The notes: a model not told the origin generated them from the sequence alone. A stretch of 64,000 nt of DNA from CAZXFH01 sp964640055 (GCA_964640055.1 CAZXFH010000005.1:1-64000), one strand, 5' to 3'; counted from the stretch's first letter, positions 18,269 through 27,325 are shown. Numbers and translations are program-made.

Positions 18269-21200
18269 TTACAGGCGGCCACAGCATTTTTTATATTTTT
18301 TGCCGCTTCCGCAAGGACAGGGATCGTTGCGCCCTACTTTCGGCCCCACTTTTACAGGCTGCTTTTTCCGTGGCGGTGCGCCTTGTTGCCGGGAAGCACC
18401 GGAAGGGGGTGTCTCGGCAGATGCTTCAGTAGCGCCGGAAAATCCCATTCCCAAAGCATTTCGATGTTCTGTCTTTATTGGCTGTTGGCGGCGCCCTTCT
18501 TGCTCGGTAGGTTCTGCGATTTGCGCGCGAAAACAGAGTCGCAATATACGGTGGTCCATTTCAGTGATCATTTCAGCAAAGGCTTGAAAGGCTTCCCCTT
18601 TATATTCTAAGAGGGGATCTTTCTGTCCATAGGCCCGCCAGTTGATGCCCTCCTTGAGCTGATCCATAGCATAGAGATGCTCTTTCCACATTTCATCAAT
18701 CGTACGCAGGGTAACAAACTTTTCCAGAAAGCGCATCTGCTCCTGACCGACGTAAGCTTCCTTTTGATTATAGAACTTTCTTGCCCGCTCAACCAGGGTC
18801 TGTTTTAATTCTTCCAGCTCCGTGTCCGCACCTTCTTGGGGATAATAATCAATCCCCAGGGTCATCACCAGCTCATTTCTCAAGTTATCCCAGTCCCAGG
18901 CTTCGGGTAATTCCGCCCTGTCCGCGTATTGATCAACGGTTTTGGAGACCCAATCCTTTAATATTTCGAACAACTCTGCTTTTAAGTCTTCTCCTTTTAA
19001 AGCAAAATCGCGCCGGTCATAGACTACTTCGCGCTGTTGGTTCATGACATTATCATATTCCAGCAAATGCTTTCGAATACCGAAATTGCGCTCTTCAACC
19101 TTTTTTTGAGCCCGTTCGATAGAGCGGGTAACCATAGGATGGGTAATAACCTGGCCTTTTTCCACGCCCATCCGATTCATGACCGAGACAATCCGGTCAC
19201 TGTTGAAGAGACGCATCAGGTCATCCTCCAAAGAGACAAAAAATTGCGACTCTCCGGGATCTCCCTGCCGGCCACTCCGACCGCGCAACTGCAGATCAAT
19301 CCGTCGGGATTCATGTCTTTCGGTGCCCATGATAAACAAACCGCCGCGTTCTTTGACGCCTTCACCCAGTTTGATATCAGTACCGCGGCCAGCCATATTG
19401 GTGGCGATGGTTACCGCACCTTTCTCACCGGCCAATGATACGATCTCTGCTTCCCGCTGATGGTGTTTGGCATTCAAGACATTATGGGGAATTTTATGAC
19501 GGCGAAGCATGCGACTGATGGTCTCGGAGACATCCACGCTGATGGTGCCCACAAGGATGGGTTGGCCCTTGTGATGGCGTTCGAGGATACCATCGATAAT
19601 TGCATTGTATTTTTCCCGTCTGGTTTTATAAATCCGATCATCAAAATCTTTGCGGATGCAGGGCTTATGGGTAGGAATTTCCACCACTTCCAGATCATAG
19701 ATCTCTTCAAATTCAGCCGCTTCTGTAATTGCGGTACCGGTCATACCGGCCAGTTTATCGTACATACGGAAATAATTCTGTAAGGTAATGGTAGCGAAGG
19801 TTTGGGTTTCAGCTTCCACCTGAACCTTTTCCTTGGCTTCGATGGCCTGGTGTAATCCGTCGCTATACCTGCGGCCCGGTAAAATCCGTCCGGTGAACTC
19901 ATCCACTATCAGTACTTTGCCCTCCTGCACCACATATTCCACATCCTTTTCATATAAGGTATGGGCTCTCAGCAGTTGGGATATATTATGATAGCGGTCT
20001 GAAATACGGGAATGCCGTTCATCCAATTCCAACTTAAGCTTTTCTTTTTCCGTTTGGGTTAAATCATCCCGTTCATCAATTTTAACCATTTCTTCACCCA
20101 GGTCGGGAATCACCAGCTCGTCCTCATCAACACCCAAGAGTTCCGCCAGCTTCTCTTCGCCCTTAGGTGTCAGTGTAATATTGTTCTGCTTCTCTTCCAC
20201 ATAAAAGTACAGATCCTGGAAATATTCATCCTGACTGATCGACGTTCCGGTCTTGGCATTGGTTAGTAACAGATATTCCTTCTCCCCCTTCTGAAGTAAT
20301 TTCTGATAGCCCATATCTTCCAATAGCTTACGCAAGCGCCGATGTTTTGGCGACCCCTGGGAGGCCAGATGTAATTTTTTCGGCAGACCATCATCGGATT
20401 TCAGCTGCTCGGATGCCGGGGGTAAGTCAGCAATTAAGCTGGTAATAATATTTTTCTGTAGCCGGACCAAACTGGATACCGCAGGATTGAGTTTGGCAAA
20501 TTTGCCATGGCGGGAATCACTTACCGGACCCGAAATAATCAAAGGGGTCCGGGCTTCGTCAATTAAAATATTATCAACTTCATCGATAATACAATAATAG
20601 TGTCCCCGCTGGACCTGATTTTCAGGCGTGACAGCCATATTATCACGCAGATAATCAAAGCCAAATTCGTTATTGGTGCCATAGGTTATATCACACTGAT
20701 AAGCCGCACGTCTGTCTTCCGGTCCCATGGTATTCAAGATACAACCCACCGTTAAGCCCAATTCACTGTAGATGCGTCCCATCCATTGGCTGTCTCGTTG
20801 GGCCAGATAATCATTAACCGTTACCAGATGCACACCGCGGCCGGTCAGGGCATTCAGGTAAATCGGCATGGTAGCCACCAGGGTTTTACCCTCTCCGGTC
20901 TTCATCTCCGCGATCCGGGACTGATGCAAAACAATGGCGCCGATAATCTGCACATCATAGGGCACCATATTCCAGGTAATCTTATGTCCCGCCGCAGTCC
21001 ATTCCTGACCCGTCAGTCGCCGGGAGACCTCTTTGACCATAGCAAAGGCTTCCGGCATAATATCATCTAATACCCGTTGCTCGGCCGTAATAATATGCTC
21101 CTCCCGTTCCTCGCGGCTCATCTCCGTATCCTTAATCTCCGCTTTGGCCGCTTCCCGAGCCGTCTGAATCATCTCCTGAAATTCCCGGGTCCGCTTTTTT

Positions 21201-21331
21201 AATTGTTCGCCGGAGACCGCGGATAAAACTGCATATTTTTGATTAACCTGATCAACCAGCGGCCTTATTTTTTTTAGTTTTCGTTCCGACGCTGTGCCGA
21301 ACATTTTGGCTAATATTGAACTAACACCCAT
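18269..21331 (-). CDS. secA: Preprotein translocase ATPase SecA
   Basis: Motor ATPase of the Sec pathway, 1020 residues. Walker A is in MKTGEGKT, the DEAD-like box is IIDEVDN, and later motifs include MAGRGTDIKLG and LRGRSGRQGDPG. The C-terminal SEC-C zinc motif CPCGSGKKYKKCC is present. Compared with E. coli SecA (about 900 residues) it carries a long insertion around residues 275-440 in the preprotein cross-linking region, as often seen in Bacteroidetes and relatives. The ribosome site is weak (GGTGAT). nusB lies about 200 nt upstream on the same strand. Confidence 0.97.
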   Translation of the reverse strand: MGVSSILAKMFGTASERKLKKIRPLVDQVNQKYAVLSAVSGEQLKKRTREFQEMIQTAREAAKAEIKDTEMSREEREEHIITAEQRVLDDIMPEAFAMVKEVSRRLTGQEWTAAGHKITWNMVPYDVQIIGAIVLHQSRIAEMKTGEGKTLVATMPIYLNALTGRGVHLVTVNDYLAQRDSQWMGRIYSELGLTVGCILNTMGPEDRRAAYQCDITYGTNNEFGFDYLRDNMAVTPENQVQRGHYYCIIDEVDNILIDEARTPLIISGPVSDSRHGKFAKLNPAVSSLVRLQKNIITSLIADLPPASEQLKSDDGLPKKLHLASQGSPKHRRLRKLLEDMGYQKLLQKGEKEYLLLTNAKTGTSISQDEYFQDLYFYVEEKQNNITLTPKGEEKLAELLGVDEDELVIPDLGEEMVKIDERDDLTQTEKEKLKLELDERHSRISDRYHNISQLLRAHTLYEKDVEYVVQEGKVLIVDEFTGRILPGRRYSDGLHQAIEAKEKVQVEAETQTFATITLQNYFRMYDKLAGMTGTAITEAAEFEEIYDLEVVEIPTHKPCIRKDFDDRIYKTRREKYNAIIDGILERHHKGQPILVGTISVDVSETISRMLRRHKIPHNVLNAKHHQREAEIVSLAGEKGAVTIATNMAGRGTDIKLGEGVKERGGLFIMGTERHESRRIDLQLRGRSGRQGDPGESQFFVSLEDDLMRLFNSDRIVSVMNRMGVEKGQVITHPMVTRSIERAQKKVEERNFGIRKHLLEYDNVMNQQREVVYDRRDFALKGEDLKAELFEILKDWVSKTVDQYADRAELPEAWDWDNLRNELVMTLGIDYYPQEGADTELEELKQTLVERARKFYNQKEAYVGQEQMRFLEKFVTLRTIDEMWKEHLYAMDQLKEGINWRAYGQKDPLLEYKGEAFQAFAEMITEMDHRILRLCFRAQIAEPTEQEGRRQQPIKTEHRNALGMGFSGATEASAETPPSGASRQQGAPPRKKQPVKVGPKVGRNDPCPCGSGKKYKKCCGRL

Positions 21332-21529
21332 TATATCACCGTTATATCATATCTTTATTTTGACTCATATCAGCATCTGTAATTCCAGCTGCGAACAATA
21401 TTTTTATAATTGGAAAGGAATAAAGGTTCCAAACTTTCCTGAGTTGTCTGCCTCTGCGATCCGGAGAAGATTTACCGCCCGCAAACGGCCCATTGCTTAC
21501 GAAAAGCACGCCGGATCCTACCTCTGGAA

Positions 21530-21958
21530 TCAGCTCCCTTCTTGTGGCTCATCTTTCCCGACCATATGTAAGACCGCATCCAGGATCCCGTTAACAAAAG
21601 CACTGCTGTCATCGGTGGAATATTTTTTAGCGATCTCGATAGCTTCTGAGATGGACACTTTAGCTGGAATATCATCAAAATATAAAAATTCACAGATCGC
21701 CATCCGGATGATCAGACGATCCACAATAGCAATGCGTGAAAAATCCCAATGTTCCGATTTCAGTTTTATGTATTCATCCAGCTGTTCTTTATGCAGAATA
21801 GCGCTCTGAAATATCTTACGCGCAAAATCCTTTAACTCATCGGGGAGATCAGACCCATCAATAATATGCTTCTCCACCATTCGCATCGGATCCGCGGTCA
21901 TTTCTTGAGCATACAGCGCCTGTAATACCACCTCACGGGCAGCACGTCTTTCTCTCAT
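21530..21958 (-). CDS. nusB: Transcription antitermination factor NusB
   Basis: All-helical RNA-binding protein of 142 residues that, with NusE, binds boxA RNA in rRNA antitermination. It begins RERRAAREVVLQALYAQE, the typical NusB N-terminus. The C-terminal half contains DRLIIRMAICEFLYFDDIPAKVSISEAIEIAKKY-type sequence ending in the conserved FVNGILDAV. Length fits the family. It is upstream of secA on the same strand. Confidence 0.93.
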   Translation of the reverse strand: MRERRAAREVVLQALYAQEMTADPMRMVEKHIIDGSDLPDELKDFARKIFQSAILHKEQLDEYIKLKSEHWDFSRIAIVDRLIIRMAICEFLYFDDIPAKVSISEAIEIAKKYSTDDSSAFVNGILDAVLHMVGKDEPQEGS

Positions 21959-22139
21959 TTCAATAAACCTTAGCGTTTAATTTTAACAAAAATATAGCTT
22001 ACTTCTAGTCACTTTATTTCATCGCTCCGTTACCTATTGCTCTGCTTTTACACATTCATCTTTAATATTACTCGAAATTTAAGAAAAATCAAATGCCTAT
22101 TTTAAATAACCTCCCCGTTCAGGCACTTAGAAAAAAATG

Positions 22140-22168
22140 TTGGTAAACTATTTTTAATTGCTTATATT
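22140..22168 (+). promoter_or_regulatory. Possible plus-strand promoter
   Basis: TTGGTA (22140-22145) and TATATT (22163-22168) with a 17-nt spacer. It would direct transcription into the structured element at 22238. No protein gene lies downstream on this strand, which makes a non-coding transcript the only obvious product. Confidence 0.35.
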
Positions 22169-22222
22169 TACTCAGCCGCTATCAATTGAGATTGAAAAGT
22201 ACAGGAGAAGCAGTTCTTTGAG

Positions 22223-22231
22223 TGCTAGAAT
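22223..22231 (+). promoter_or_regulatory. Extended -10 box before the structured element
   Basis: TGCTAGAAT matches the extended -10 pattern TGnTATAAT with one difference. Transcription starting about 7 nt downstream would begin at 22238, the first base of the long closing helix of the candidate RNA. No clear -35 box is present. Confidence 0.35.
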
Positions 22232-22237
22232 ACTTAC

Positions 22238-22340
22238 GAGGAGGATAACCCGGTTTTGGGGTTTGCCGTGCCCAATTGCATAAATCCAACTTATAATATC
22301 CTTCCTTGGGATCTACTCCCGTAAAAGGGTGTCCTCCTCA
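22238..22340 (+). ncRNA. Candidate structured non-coding RNA, family unknown
   Basis: About 103 nt whose ends form a long helix. GAGGAGGA (22238-22245) pairs with TCCTCCTC (22332-22339), ACCC (22248-22251) with GGGT (22327-22330), and TTTT (22254-22257) with AAAA (22323-22326), with only small bulges. Inside are possible hairpins TTGGG/CCCAA (22256-22275, competing with part of the helix) and GGGA/TCCC (22308-22320). A T-rich tail (ATTATTTTT) follows. It does not show the SRP RNA loop and is short for 6S RNA. The opposite strand could fold equally well and would lie in the nusB leader, so orientation is uncertain. Confidence 0.35.
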
Positions 22341-22385
22341 TCCTCATTATTTTTAAAAGAGAATTGCTGATTCTTATTAATATTA

Positions 22386-22418
22386 AAACGCAGCCCACAA
22401 TCCTATCGGGCTGCGTTT
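22386..22418 (-). terminator. Terminator after the DUF1232 gene
   Basis: Perfect 11-bp stem AAACGCAGCCC (22386-22396) and GGGCTGCGTTT (22408-22418) with an 11-nt loop. On the minus strand it is followed by TTTAATATTAAT. It is 25 nt past the stop at 22443. Confidence 0.8.
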
Positions 22419-22442
22419 CAATTTATGAGTTAAAAATATATC

Positions 22443-22880
22443 TTAGGTGAGATCCTTTAGCTTGGGCCAGTATTCTTCCCCGACCATCTCTTCGGCTACC
22501 TGCAGAATATCTGAGATAACCGCCGATAGCGGGGTTTCATTCTGCCAGTATTTATCCAGAATTTGTGAATCCAGCTCAGCCTGCAACTGATTTAGTGCAT
22601 AGGCGACCAGTGCCAGGTCATCTACATAACCCAAGGCGCCCCAAAATTCTTCCGGGATGTAATCATAGGGTGAAACAAAATAAGCCATCACCGGCGCCAA
22701 CTTCGCCTTTATTTCCTTCGGCACCGCTTTGTCCATGGATAACCGACAGATCAAATGAAATAGATCGGGGGCATAATTAATATATCGACTCCAGCGGTGG
22801 CTTTTGCCTTCTTCGGTCTGCATCCAATTATGGATCTTCTCATGTAATGCCTGATAAAATTCAGCCTCTCGTTTTCCCAT
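22443..22880 (-). CDS. DUF1232 (YkvA-like) protein
   Basis: A 145-residue protein. Residues about 58-100 match the DUF1232 signature (KLAPVMAYFVSPYDYIPEEFWGALGYVDDLALVAYAL), a short pair of helices with conserved SPxDxIPD-like and GxxDD motifs; its molecular role is unknown in general. The N-terminal half is charged and not recognised. It starts 18 nt after the stop of the UDP-sugar pyrophosphorylase gene, so the two are probably one operon. Confidence 0.75.
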   Translation of the reverse strand: MGKREAEFYQALHEKIHNWMQTEEGKSHRWSRYINYAPDLFHLICRLSMDKAVPKEIKAKLAPVMAYFVSPYDYIPEEFWGALGYVDDLALVAYALNQLQAELDSQILDKYWQNETPLSAVISDILQVAEEMVGEEYWPKLKDLT

Positions 22881-22898
22881 GCCTTCCCCCTGTGGTAA

Positions 22899-24305
22899 TT
22901 ATTCCAGGATTAATTCTTCATCAATCGTACGTGGTCCAGGTAGCTTGACCTGTGAGCTGCCTCTATTTTCAATCGTCACTCTATCCTTGATAGTGATATC
23001 AGCACCGAAGACGATATCCCCGATGACTTGCAGTCTCTCAGCGTCGATCAAGGACGGGGGGCCCACAGGAAAGCGCTGTTCCATATCATCCACTAATTTG
23101 TAATAATCCTCATCCAGTTCGATGACCAGCTCTGCTCGCTGACGCTCTGGATTTTGGCGAACCTGGTAATCCGCCCCTAATATATAAACATCCGAACGGA
23201 CCGCTAAGAGATCATTGGTCTTTTTAACCGGCAAAAAACGGGAACGTGGCACACGCAAGGCCCGGGAGCCCTCAAATATGGCAATCGCCGCTCCCATGGC
23301 GGTCTCCAGCTGGTATACTTCAGGGGATTCACTATTGCGGGGATCGACATGCTTTACATTTGGAATCATAGGCAATTCCAGCTGATAATCCCTTTGCTTT
23401 AGTAAAGTGTTGAGAGCAGGTAAGTTAATCCAAAGATTATTGGTATTAAAATATTTGTGGCGTTCAATATTCTGAAATTGTTCCAGATCCTTTGGAGGGC
23501 ATTGGGCAATTTCACGCAGGATCAATTGCCCGGATCCGGTTTGGGCCAAATGACCTCCTTTTCTATCGGCGGCCGTACGGTCGGCGACTTCCATCATGAA
23601 AGGAATTTTTTTAGAACTGAAATACCCCAATATAGCAGGGTCCACGACCGCGCCCAAATTATCAGCATTGGAAACAAAGGCATATTCATAGCCTTGCGCC
23701 AGCATTTTATCCAGCACACCGCTGGTATGCAAAGCCAGATAGATATCACCATGCCCGGGGGGGCACCATTCCAGTTCAGGATCAGCAGGCCAATCTGCCG
23801 GTGTCAGGTCGGCTTTCTCAACCTTAGGGACCTTATGTTGTAAAAAATCAAAGGGCAGATCAACTTCTAACGCCGGATACCTTTCCAACACCTTGATCGA
23901 ATCTTCACGGGTTCTGAAGCTATCCATTAAAACCAGGGGTATTTTGTCGGCAATGGCCTGCTGGGCAATTATCTCTAAAAAAGACAAGTCCTCTTTTACC
24001 CTTAGAAGGGATTTGGCCTTGTTCAACCCCATACTGGTCCCTAAGCCACCGTTTAATTTGATCAGCAGGGTTTTCCCAAATTCCCGAGCCCCTTTGGTAC
24101 GGTACTCTTCCGCCAGCTGTTCGGCATCCGGCACATCAGTCACTGGTATAATTGTTGACTCGGGAATTAAGCCGCTTTCCTGACCCTCAGCTACCAGTTT
24201 ATTGAAATAATAGCGGAAATTTTGGATCACAATGTCCGGAATGTTTTCCCGTTGCATTTTTACTCTGAAAGGCTTGAAATCAACTAATTGAGGCAGGGGC
24301 GCCAT
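22899..24305 (-). CDS. UTP--sugar-1-phosphate uridylyltransferase (UDPGP family)
   Basis: Makes UDP-sugars from UTP and a sugar 1-phosphate, probably UDP-glucose. At 468 residues it has the length of eukaryotic-type UGPases rather than bacterial GalU. The nucleotide loop LNGGLGTSMGLNKAKS (about 84-99) is clear. VLMDSFRT, SNADNLGAVVD and NTNNLWINL follow at the expected spacing. The family's usual CxxPKS reads LNKAKS here, a conservative variation. GGAGG lies 4 nt before the ATG. Exact sugar specificity (glucose, GlcNAc or others) cannot be fixed from sequence alone. Confidence 0.85.
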   Translation of the reverse strand: MAPLPQLVDFKPFRVKMQRENIPDIVIQNFRYYFNKLVAEGQESGLIPESTIIPVTDVPDAEQLAEEYRTKGAREFGKTLLIKLNGGLGTSMGLNKAKSLLRVKEDLSFLEIIAQQAIADKIPLVLMDSFRTREDSIKVLERYPALEVDLPFDFLQHKVPKVEKADLTPADWPADPELEWCPPGHGDIYLALHTSGVLDKMLAQGYEYAFVSNADNLGAVVDPAILGYFSSKKIPFMMEVADRTAADRKGGHLAQTGSGQLILREIAQCPPKDLEQFQNIERHKYFNTNNLWINLPALNTLLKQRDYQLELPMIPNVKHVDPRNSESPEVYQLETAMGAAIAIFEGSRALRVPRSRFLPVKKTNDLLAVRSDVYILGADYQVRQNPERQRAELVIELDEDYYKLVDDMEQRFPVGPPSLIDAERLQVIGDIVFGADITIKDRVTIENRGSSQVKLPGPRTIDEELILE

Positions 24306-24433
24306 TTTACCTCCGCAATACGGTTATGCACCTTATTGTTTCGACTAACATGTTGTTTTAAAATTAAATATATGAATGCTTTTTTGCAATGGCTAATTGT
24401 TGTACAGGCTGTTTCTTTGCACCGAATTCAAAA

Positions 24434-25138
24434 CTAGCGCTTCTTCACCTGGACTGTGCCAGAGGTATGAATATCCTGTGCACTAACTTCGCCATAATAG
24501 ATAATTTTACCGGCCCCGCTGGCATTACCTTTTAATCTACCTCCGGCCATAGTGAGCTTAATAGTAGCGACACCGGAAATATTGAGATCGGCGTTGGTGA
24601 TGGAGCCATCCCGTAAATCCACAGCGGCTGCTCCGCTACAATTTAGGTGGAGATCTTCGATTGTATTATCCACACCAGTGATAGCGCCCGCTCCGCTGAT
24701 CTTTATTTCTAAGTCATCACAGTCAAACCCTTCCAGAAATATCTGGCTGGTTTTATTGGTGTTGAGGGCTTTTATATCCGGCAGTTTGATGGTGGTATTT
24801 AATCTGCTTACAATTAAACGCTCAAAACCAGTCTCCATACTCAAGTGCGACCCTCTCTTCTCCACCCGCAGCTCATTAATCAATTGCTCCGGACCTTCCA
24901 CCAGCACCTCATATCGATTGGCCCGGATGATTGTCACCTGGTGTAAACCCGACAACTCCACACGATTAAAATCAGTCAACAGATATTCTTTCGTAATCGG
25001 AGAGGATTGCAGCTGGTCAAATTCCTCCATGACCTGATTGGATTTATCCATGATCCGGCGGAAAGCAATGGTTATCACCAAAATGGCCAGCAGGATGATC
25101 AAACCTGTAACCGCTAAGATTTTATTTGATGTTTTCAT
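24434..25138 (-). CDS. DUF2807 (GIN domain) membrane-anchored protein
   Basis: About 234 residues with one N-terminal membrane segment or signal anchor (about 7-28). Repeating beta-solenoid turns follow (SGAGAITGVDN, CSGAAAVDLRDG, ISGVATIKL, ASGAGKIIY) typical of the DUF2807/putative auto-transporter adhesin head GIN domain. Such proteins are envelope-located and of unknown role. The start at 25138 was chosen because AAGGAG lies 4-5 nt upstream, inside the end of the GntR gene; a longer frame from 25171 would overlap that gene. It is the last gene of the ABC transporter/GntR operon. Confidence 0.8.
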   Translation of the reverse strand: MKTSNKILAVTGLIILLAILVITIAFRRIMDKSNQVMEEFDQLQSSPITKEYLLTDFNRVELSGLHQVTIIRANRYEVLVEGPEQLINELRVEKRGSHLSMETGFERLIVSRLNTTIKLPDIKALNTNKTSQIFLEGFDCDDLEIKISGAGAITGVDNTIEDLHLNCSGAAAVDLRDGSITNADLNISGVATIKLTMAGGRLKGNASGAGKIIYYGEVSAQDIHTSGTVQVKKR

Positions 25139-25151
25139 GATGCTCCTTTCT

Positions 25152-25514
25152 CTATTTGGAATGATACTCATTATACAAAGATTTCAAATCATCGATTTGC
25201 ATATCCAATAAATCCAATTTCTTAAAAATAGCGGGCAAATCCTTTTGGATGAATTCCGTGCGCTCCATCTGTTTTGTCTTTTGATAGGCATCCGAGGCTA
25301 CAAAATAGCCGATCCCGCGCTTATTATAAATGATTCCCTTATCCTGCAGATCAGTATAGGTTCGCATAACTGTGTTGGGATTGACCTCAACATTGACTGC
25401 CATCTCGCGGATCGAGGGAATGCGGTCGCCGGATTGCCACTCTTTGCGCAGGATATTCTCCCGGATATAATCACCAATTTGCAAATATATCGCCTGGTTG
25501 CTTCGGAATTTCAT
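25152..25514 (-). CDS. GntR-family (YtrA-like) transcriptional regulator
   Basis: A 120-residue regulator. The winged helix-turn-helix spans about residues 10-75 (GDRIPSIREMAVNVEVNPNTVMRTYTDL, GIIYNKRGIGYFV). The short helical tail after it, without a ligand domain, is typical of the YtrA subfamily, which controls ABC transporters responding to envelope or antibiotic stress. It lies within the operon of the ABC transporter, 1 nt after the permease stop. It likely represses this operon through the dyad at 27141-27168. Confidence 0.88.
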   Translation of the reverse strand: MKFRSNQAIYLQIGDYIRENILRKEWQSGDRIPSIREMAVNVEVNPNTVMRTYTDLQDKGIIYNKRGIGYFVASDAYQKTKQMERTEFIQKDLPAIFKKLDLLDMQIDDLKSLYNEYHSK

Positions 25515-25515
25515 T

Positions 25516-26298
25516 TTACACCTCTTTTTCTTTTAACCTGAAATAACTCAATATCCAAAAATAGGGTGCCATAATCCAATAAAATATAAAGGTGGCAATA
25601 TTGGCAATGGTATTTGCAAAGCTTTCCAGGGCTGCTGATGACATAAAATCTCCCGGGACCTGAAATCCGCGAAAGAATTGACCGTAATTTCGAAATATAA
25701 TTCTTCCAGCCAATCCGGCAAACAAACTCAGAATTATGCTGATCATAAATAATATAAAAAATAACTTTAAAAAGGCAATTTTACGAAAGTAGACTCCGGC
25801 AAACAGGAAAAAAGATTGGATGATAACATATATACGGCTCAATTGCCAGACCTCAGTGGTAAAAGGATTAAATATTTCACTGGCGTAATCGAATACAAGC
25901 AGATTCAGTAAGCGAGCCAGGAGCGAAAGCAGATAGAAAAAAAGGATGGTAACCACTATATAGCCAACAGTGGTGAGGAGCAATTTGCTGACTAATTTTT
26001 CCAGTAAAGAACTGGGCAGGGTCAGATATAGATGACCTTTTTGGGCATCATGAATTTCACGAAAAGCCAAACTACTTAAAATAGCGCCACCAATCATTAG
26101 CAACAGGGCAAAATAAACAAAAGGAATCTGGGGATCTCCCTGGCCTAAACCAACCATGACATTGATAAATAACAATACGCCGGACACAGCCCCAAGCGCT
26201 ATGAGTAGGGAGCGATAATTTTTTAACAGATCATTTTTGATCAGATGCCAGAATCGCTGCCAGGCAAATATTTCTTGTAACTTCATATTAAGCCTCAT
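25516..26298 (-). CDS. ABC-2 type transporter permease
   Basis: A 260-residue integral membrane protein with about six hydrophobic segments (around 29-48, 57-75, 105-130, 152-170, 175-200 and 225-250). It overlaps the start of its ATPase partner's stop by 11 nt, so the two are translationally coupled. With the GntR regulator and DUF2807 protein downstream it resembles Bacillus Ytr/YhcF-type export systems. The transported substrate is unknown. Confidence 0.75.
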   Translation of the reverse strand: MRLNMKLQEIFAWQRFWHLIKNDLLKNYRSLLIALGAVSGVLLFINVMVGLGQGDPQIPFVYFALLLMIGGAILSSLAFREIHDAQKGHLYLTLPSSLLEKLVSKLLLTTVGYIVVTILFFYLLSLLARLLNLLVFDYASEIFNPFTTEVWQLSRIYVIIQSFFLFAGVYFRKIAFLKLFFILFMISIILSLFAGLAGRIIFRNYGQFFRGFQVPGDFMSSAALESFANTIANIATFIFYWIMAPYFWILSYFRLKEKEV

Positions 26299-27127
26299 GT
26301 TTTAAAATTTCTTGAATTTTGTTCTGCTGAGCCAATACGGCATTGAACAATATTTCCAGATCCACGGTGGTTTCCGCTTGACCTCGATTGGCTTTGACGA
26401 CTGTATATCCTCCCAAGGCCTTTTCCGCATAGATCGTTTCCGGTCCGGGAGTTTCATTCTGGGTTTCAAACCGTAATCCCTTGGCTACCTCCGGCAGGCT
26501 ATAATCAAAAATGATTTTGCCATCGTCCAGAATGATGATTGGGTCGATCAGCTGATCCATATCCCGCACCTGATGGGTGGAGACGATAAAAGTACGGGCC
26601 TCATCAATAGAAGCAGCCAGGACTTTGCGGAATTTACTTTTTGTCGGAATATCCAGGCCATTGGTCGGCTCATCCAAAATGAGCAGTTTGCAATGGGTCG
26701 CCAAACCAAAAGCAATCAGAAACTTTTTTTTCTGACCGTAGGAAAAAGTGGACAATTTCCCATCACGAGGCAGGACAAATTCCTGGCTGAATTCCTTTAA
26801 CTGCTGGTGATCAAAACGGGGATAGAAGGGCGCATACAGGGTTATATATTCGGCAATGGTCACTGGTGGGGTATAAAATTCTTCCGGGATAAAATAGATC
26901 TCTTGTAAGAGGAGAGGTGAACGCTGTGCAGGATCATACCCCAAGGCGCGACATTTCCCGGATTGGGCATACCGCAGGCCGGACAGAATCTTCAGCAGCG
27001 TGGTTTTCCCGGCGCCATTCTTACCCAGCAGTCCATAGACATGGCCCCCGCGTAATTCCAGGCTCAAGCCATCAAAGAGCCGGGCTTTGCGCGGGTAGCT
27101 AAATTTCAGATTGTCAATTGAGAGCAT
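26288..27127 (-). CDS. ABC transporter ATP-binding protein
   Basis: A 279-residue cytoplasmic ATPase. Walker A is GKNGAGKTT (35-43). The signature region reads FSYGQKKKF (128-136), a variant of LSGGQ as seen in YtrB/YxlF-like proteins, and Walker B is LLILDEP (148-154). A His-switch follows in VSTHQVRD. It is the first gene of the operon, with AAGGAGG 5 nt before the ATG, and the promoter and probable GntR operator lie directly upstream. Confidence 0.92.
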   Translation of the reverse strand: MLSIDNLKFSYPRKARLFDGLSLELRGGHVYGLLGKNGAGKTTLLKILSGLRYAQSGKCRALGYDPAQRSPLLLQEIYFIPEEFYTPPVTIAEYITLYAPFYPRFDHQQLKEFSQEFVLPRDGKLSTFSYGQKKKFLIAFGLATHCKLLILDEPTNGLDIPTKSKFRKVLAASIDEARTFIVSTHQVRDMDQLIDPIIILDDGKIIFDYSLPEVAKGLRFETQNETPGPETIYAEKALGGYTVVKANRGQAETTVDLEILFNAVLAQQNKIQEILKHEA

Positions 27128-27140
27128 CAGAACCTCCTTT

Positions 27141-27168
27141 TTAGTGTACTATCTCACTATGTCACTAA
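27141..27168 (-). promoter_or_regulatory. Probable GntR (YtrA-type) operator
   Basis: Interrupted dyad TTAGTG (27141-27146) and CACTAA (27163-27168), containing AGTGTAC and GTCACT. This resembles the AGTGTA/TACACT operators of YtrA-like regulators. It sits between the -10 box and the ribosome site, over the expected transcription start, so binding would block initiation. The assignment to the operon's own GntR protein is inferred. Confidence 0.5.
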
Positions 27169-27169
27169 T

Positions 27170-27198
27170 AATGTAAACAAGCGCTTTCGATTTGTCAA
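27170..27198 (-). promoter_or_regulatory. Sigma70-type promoter of the ABC/GntR operon
   Basis: On the minus strand, TTGACA (27193-27198) and TACATT (27170-27175) are separated by 17 nt, directed at the ATPase gene starting at 27127. Confidence 0.7.
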
Positions 27199-27325
27199 GG
27201 ATTATTTTTCAATCAAGGATAACGTTAGCAATAATCCGACAGTAATCTGGTAAAAATTATTTTTAAATCTGACACTATGGCTTAATTTTCTAGGGCCCTC
27301 ATCACAAGCAAGCGGGAGGATCTAA

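Larger units (their letters stand above)
21959..22442. other. Intergenic region with a structured element
   Basis: A 484-nt gap between nusB and the DUF1232 gene. It contains plus-strand promoter-like boxes, a candidate structured RNA (22238-22340) and the terminator of the DUF1232 gene (22386-22418), each listed separately. No credible start-codon-bearing gene is seen. Confidence 0.6.

Noticed and set aside
18090..18287. 65-codon minus-strand frame with hydrophobic residues between secA and the cohesin-like gene
   Set aside because: It has no ribosome site, overlaps the end of secA, and its hydrophobic look comes from AT-rich sequence.
22238..22340. Identification of the structured element as 6S RNA or SRP RNA
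   Set aside because: It is too short for a typical 6S RNA and lacks the conserved SRP apical loop, so I left the family open.
22190..22345. Minus-strand stop-to-stop reading of about 51 codons (GYYKLDLCNWARQ-type peptide) across the structured element
   Set aside because: There is no start codon or ribosome site, and the strong palindromic pairing explains the sequence better.
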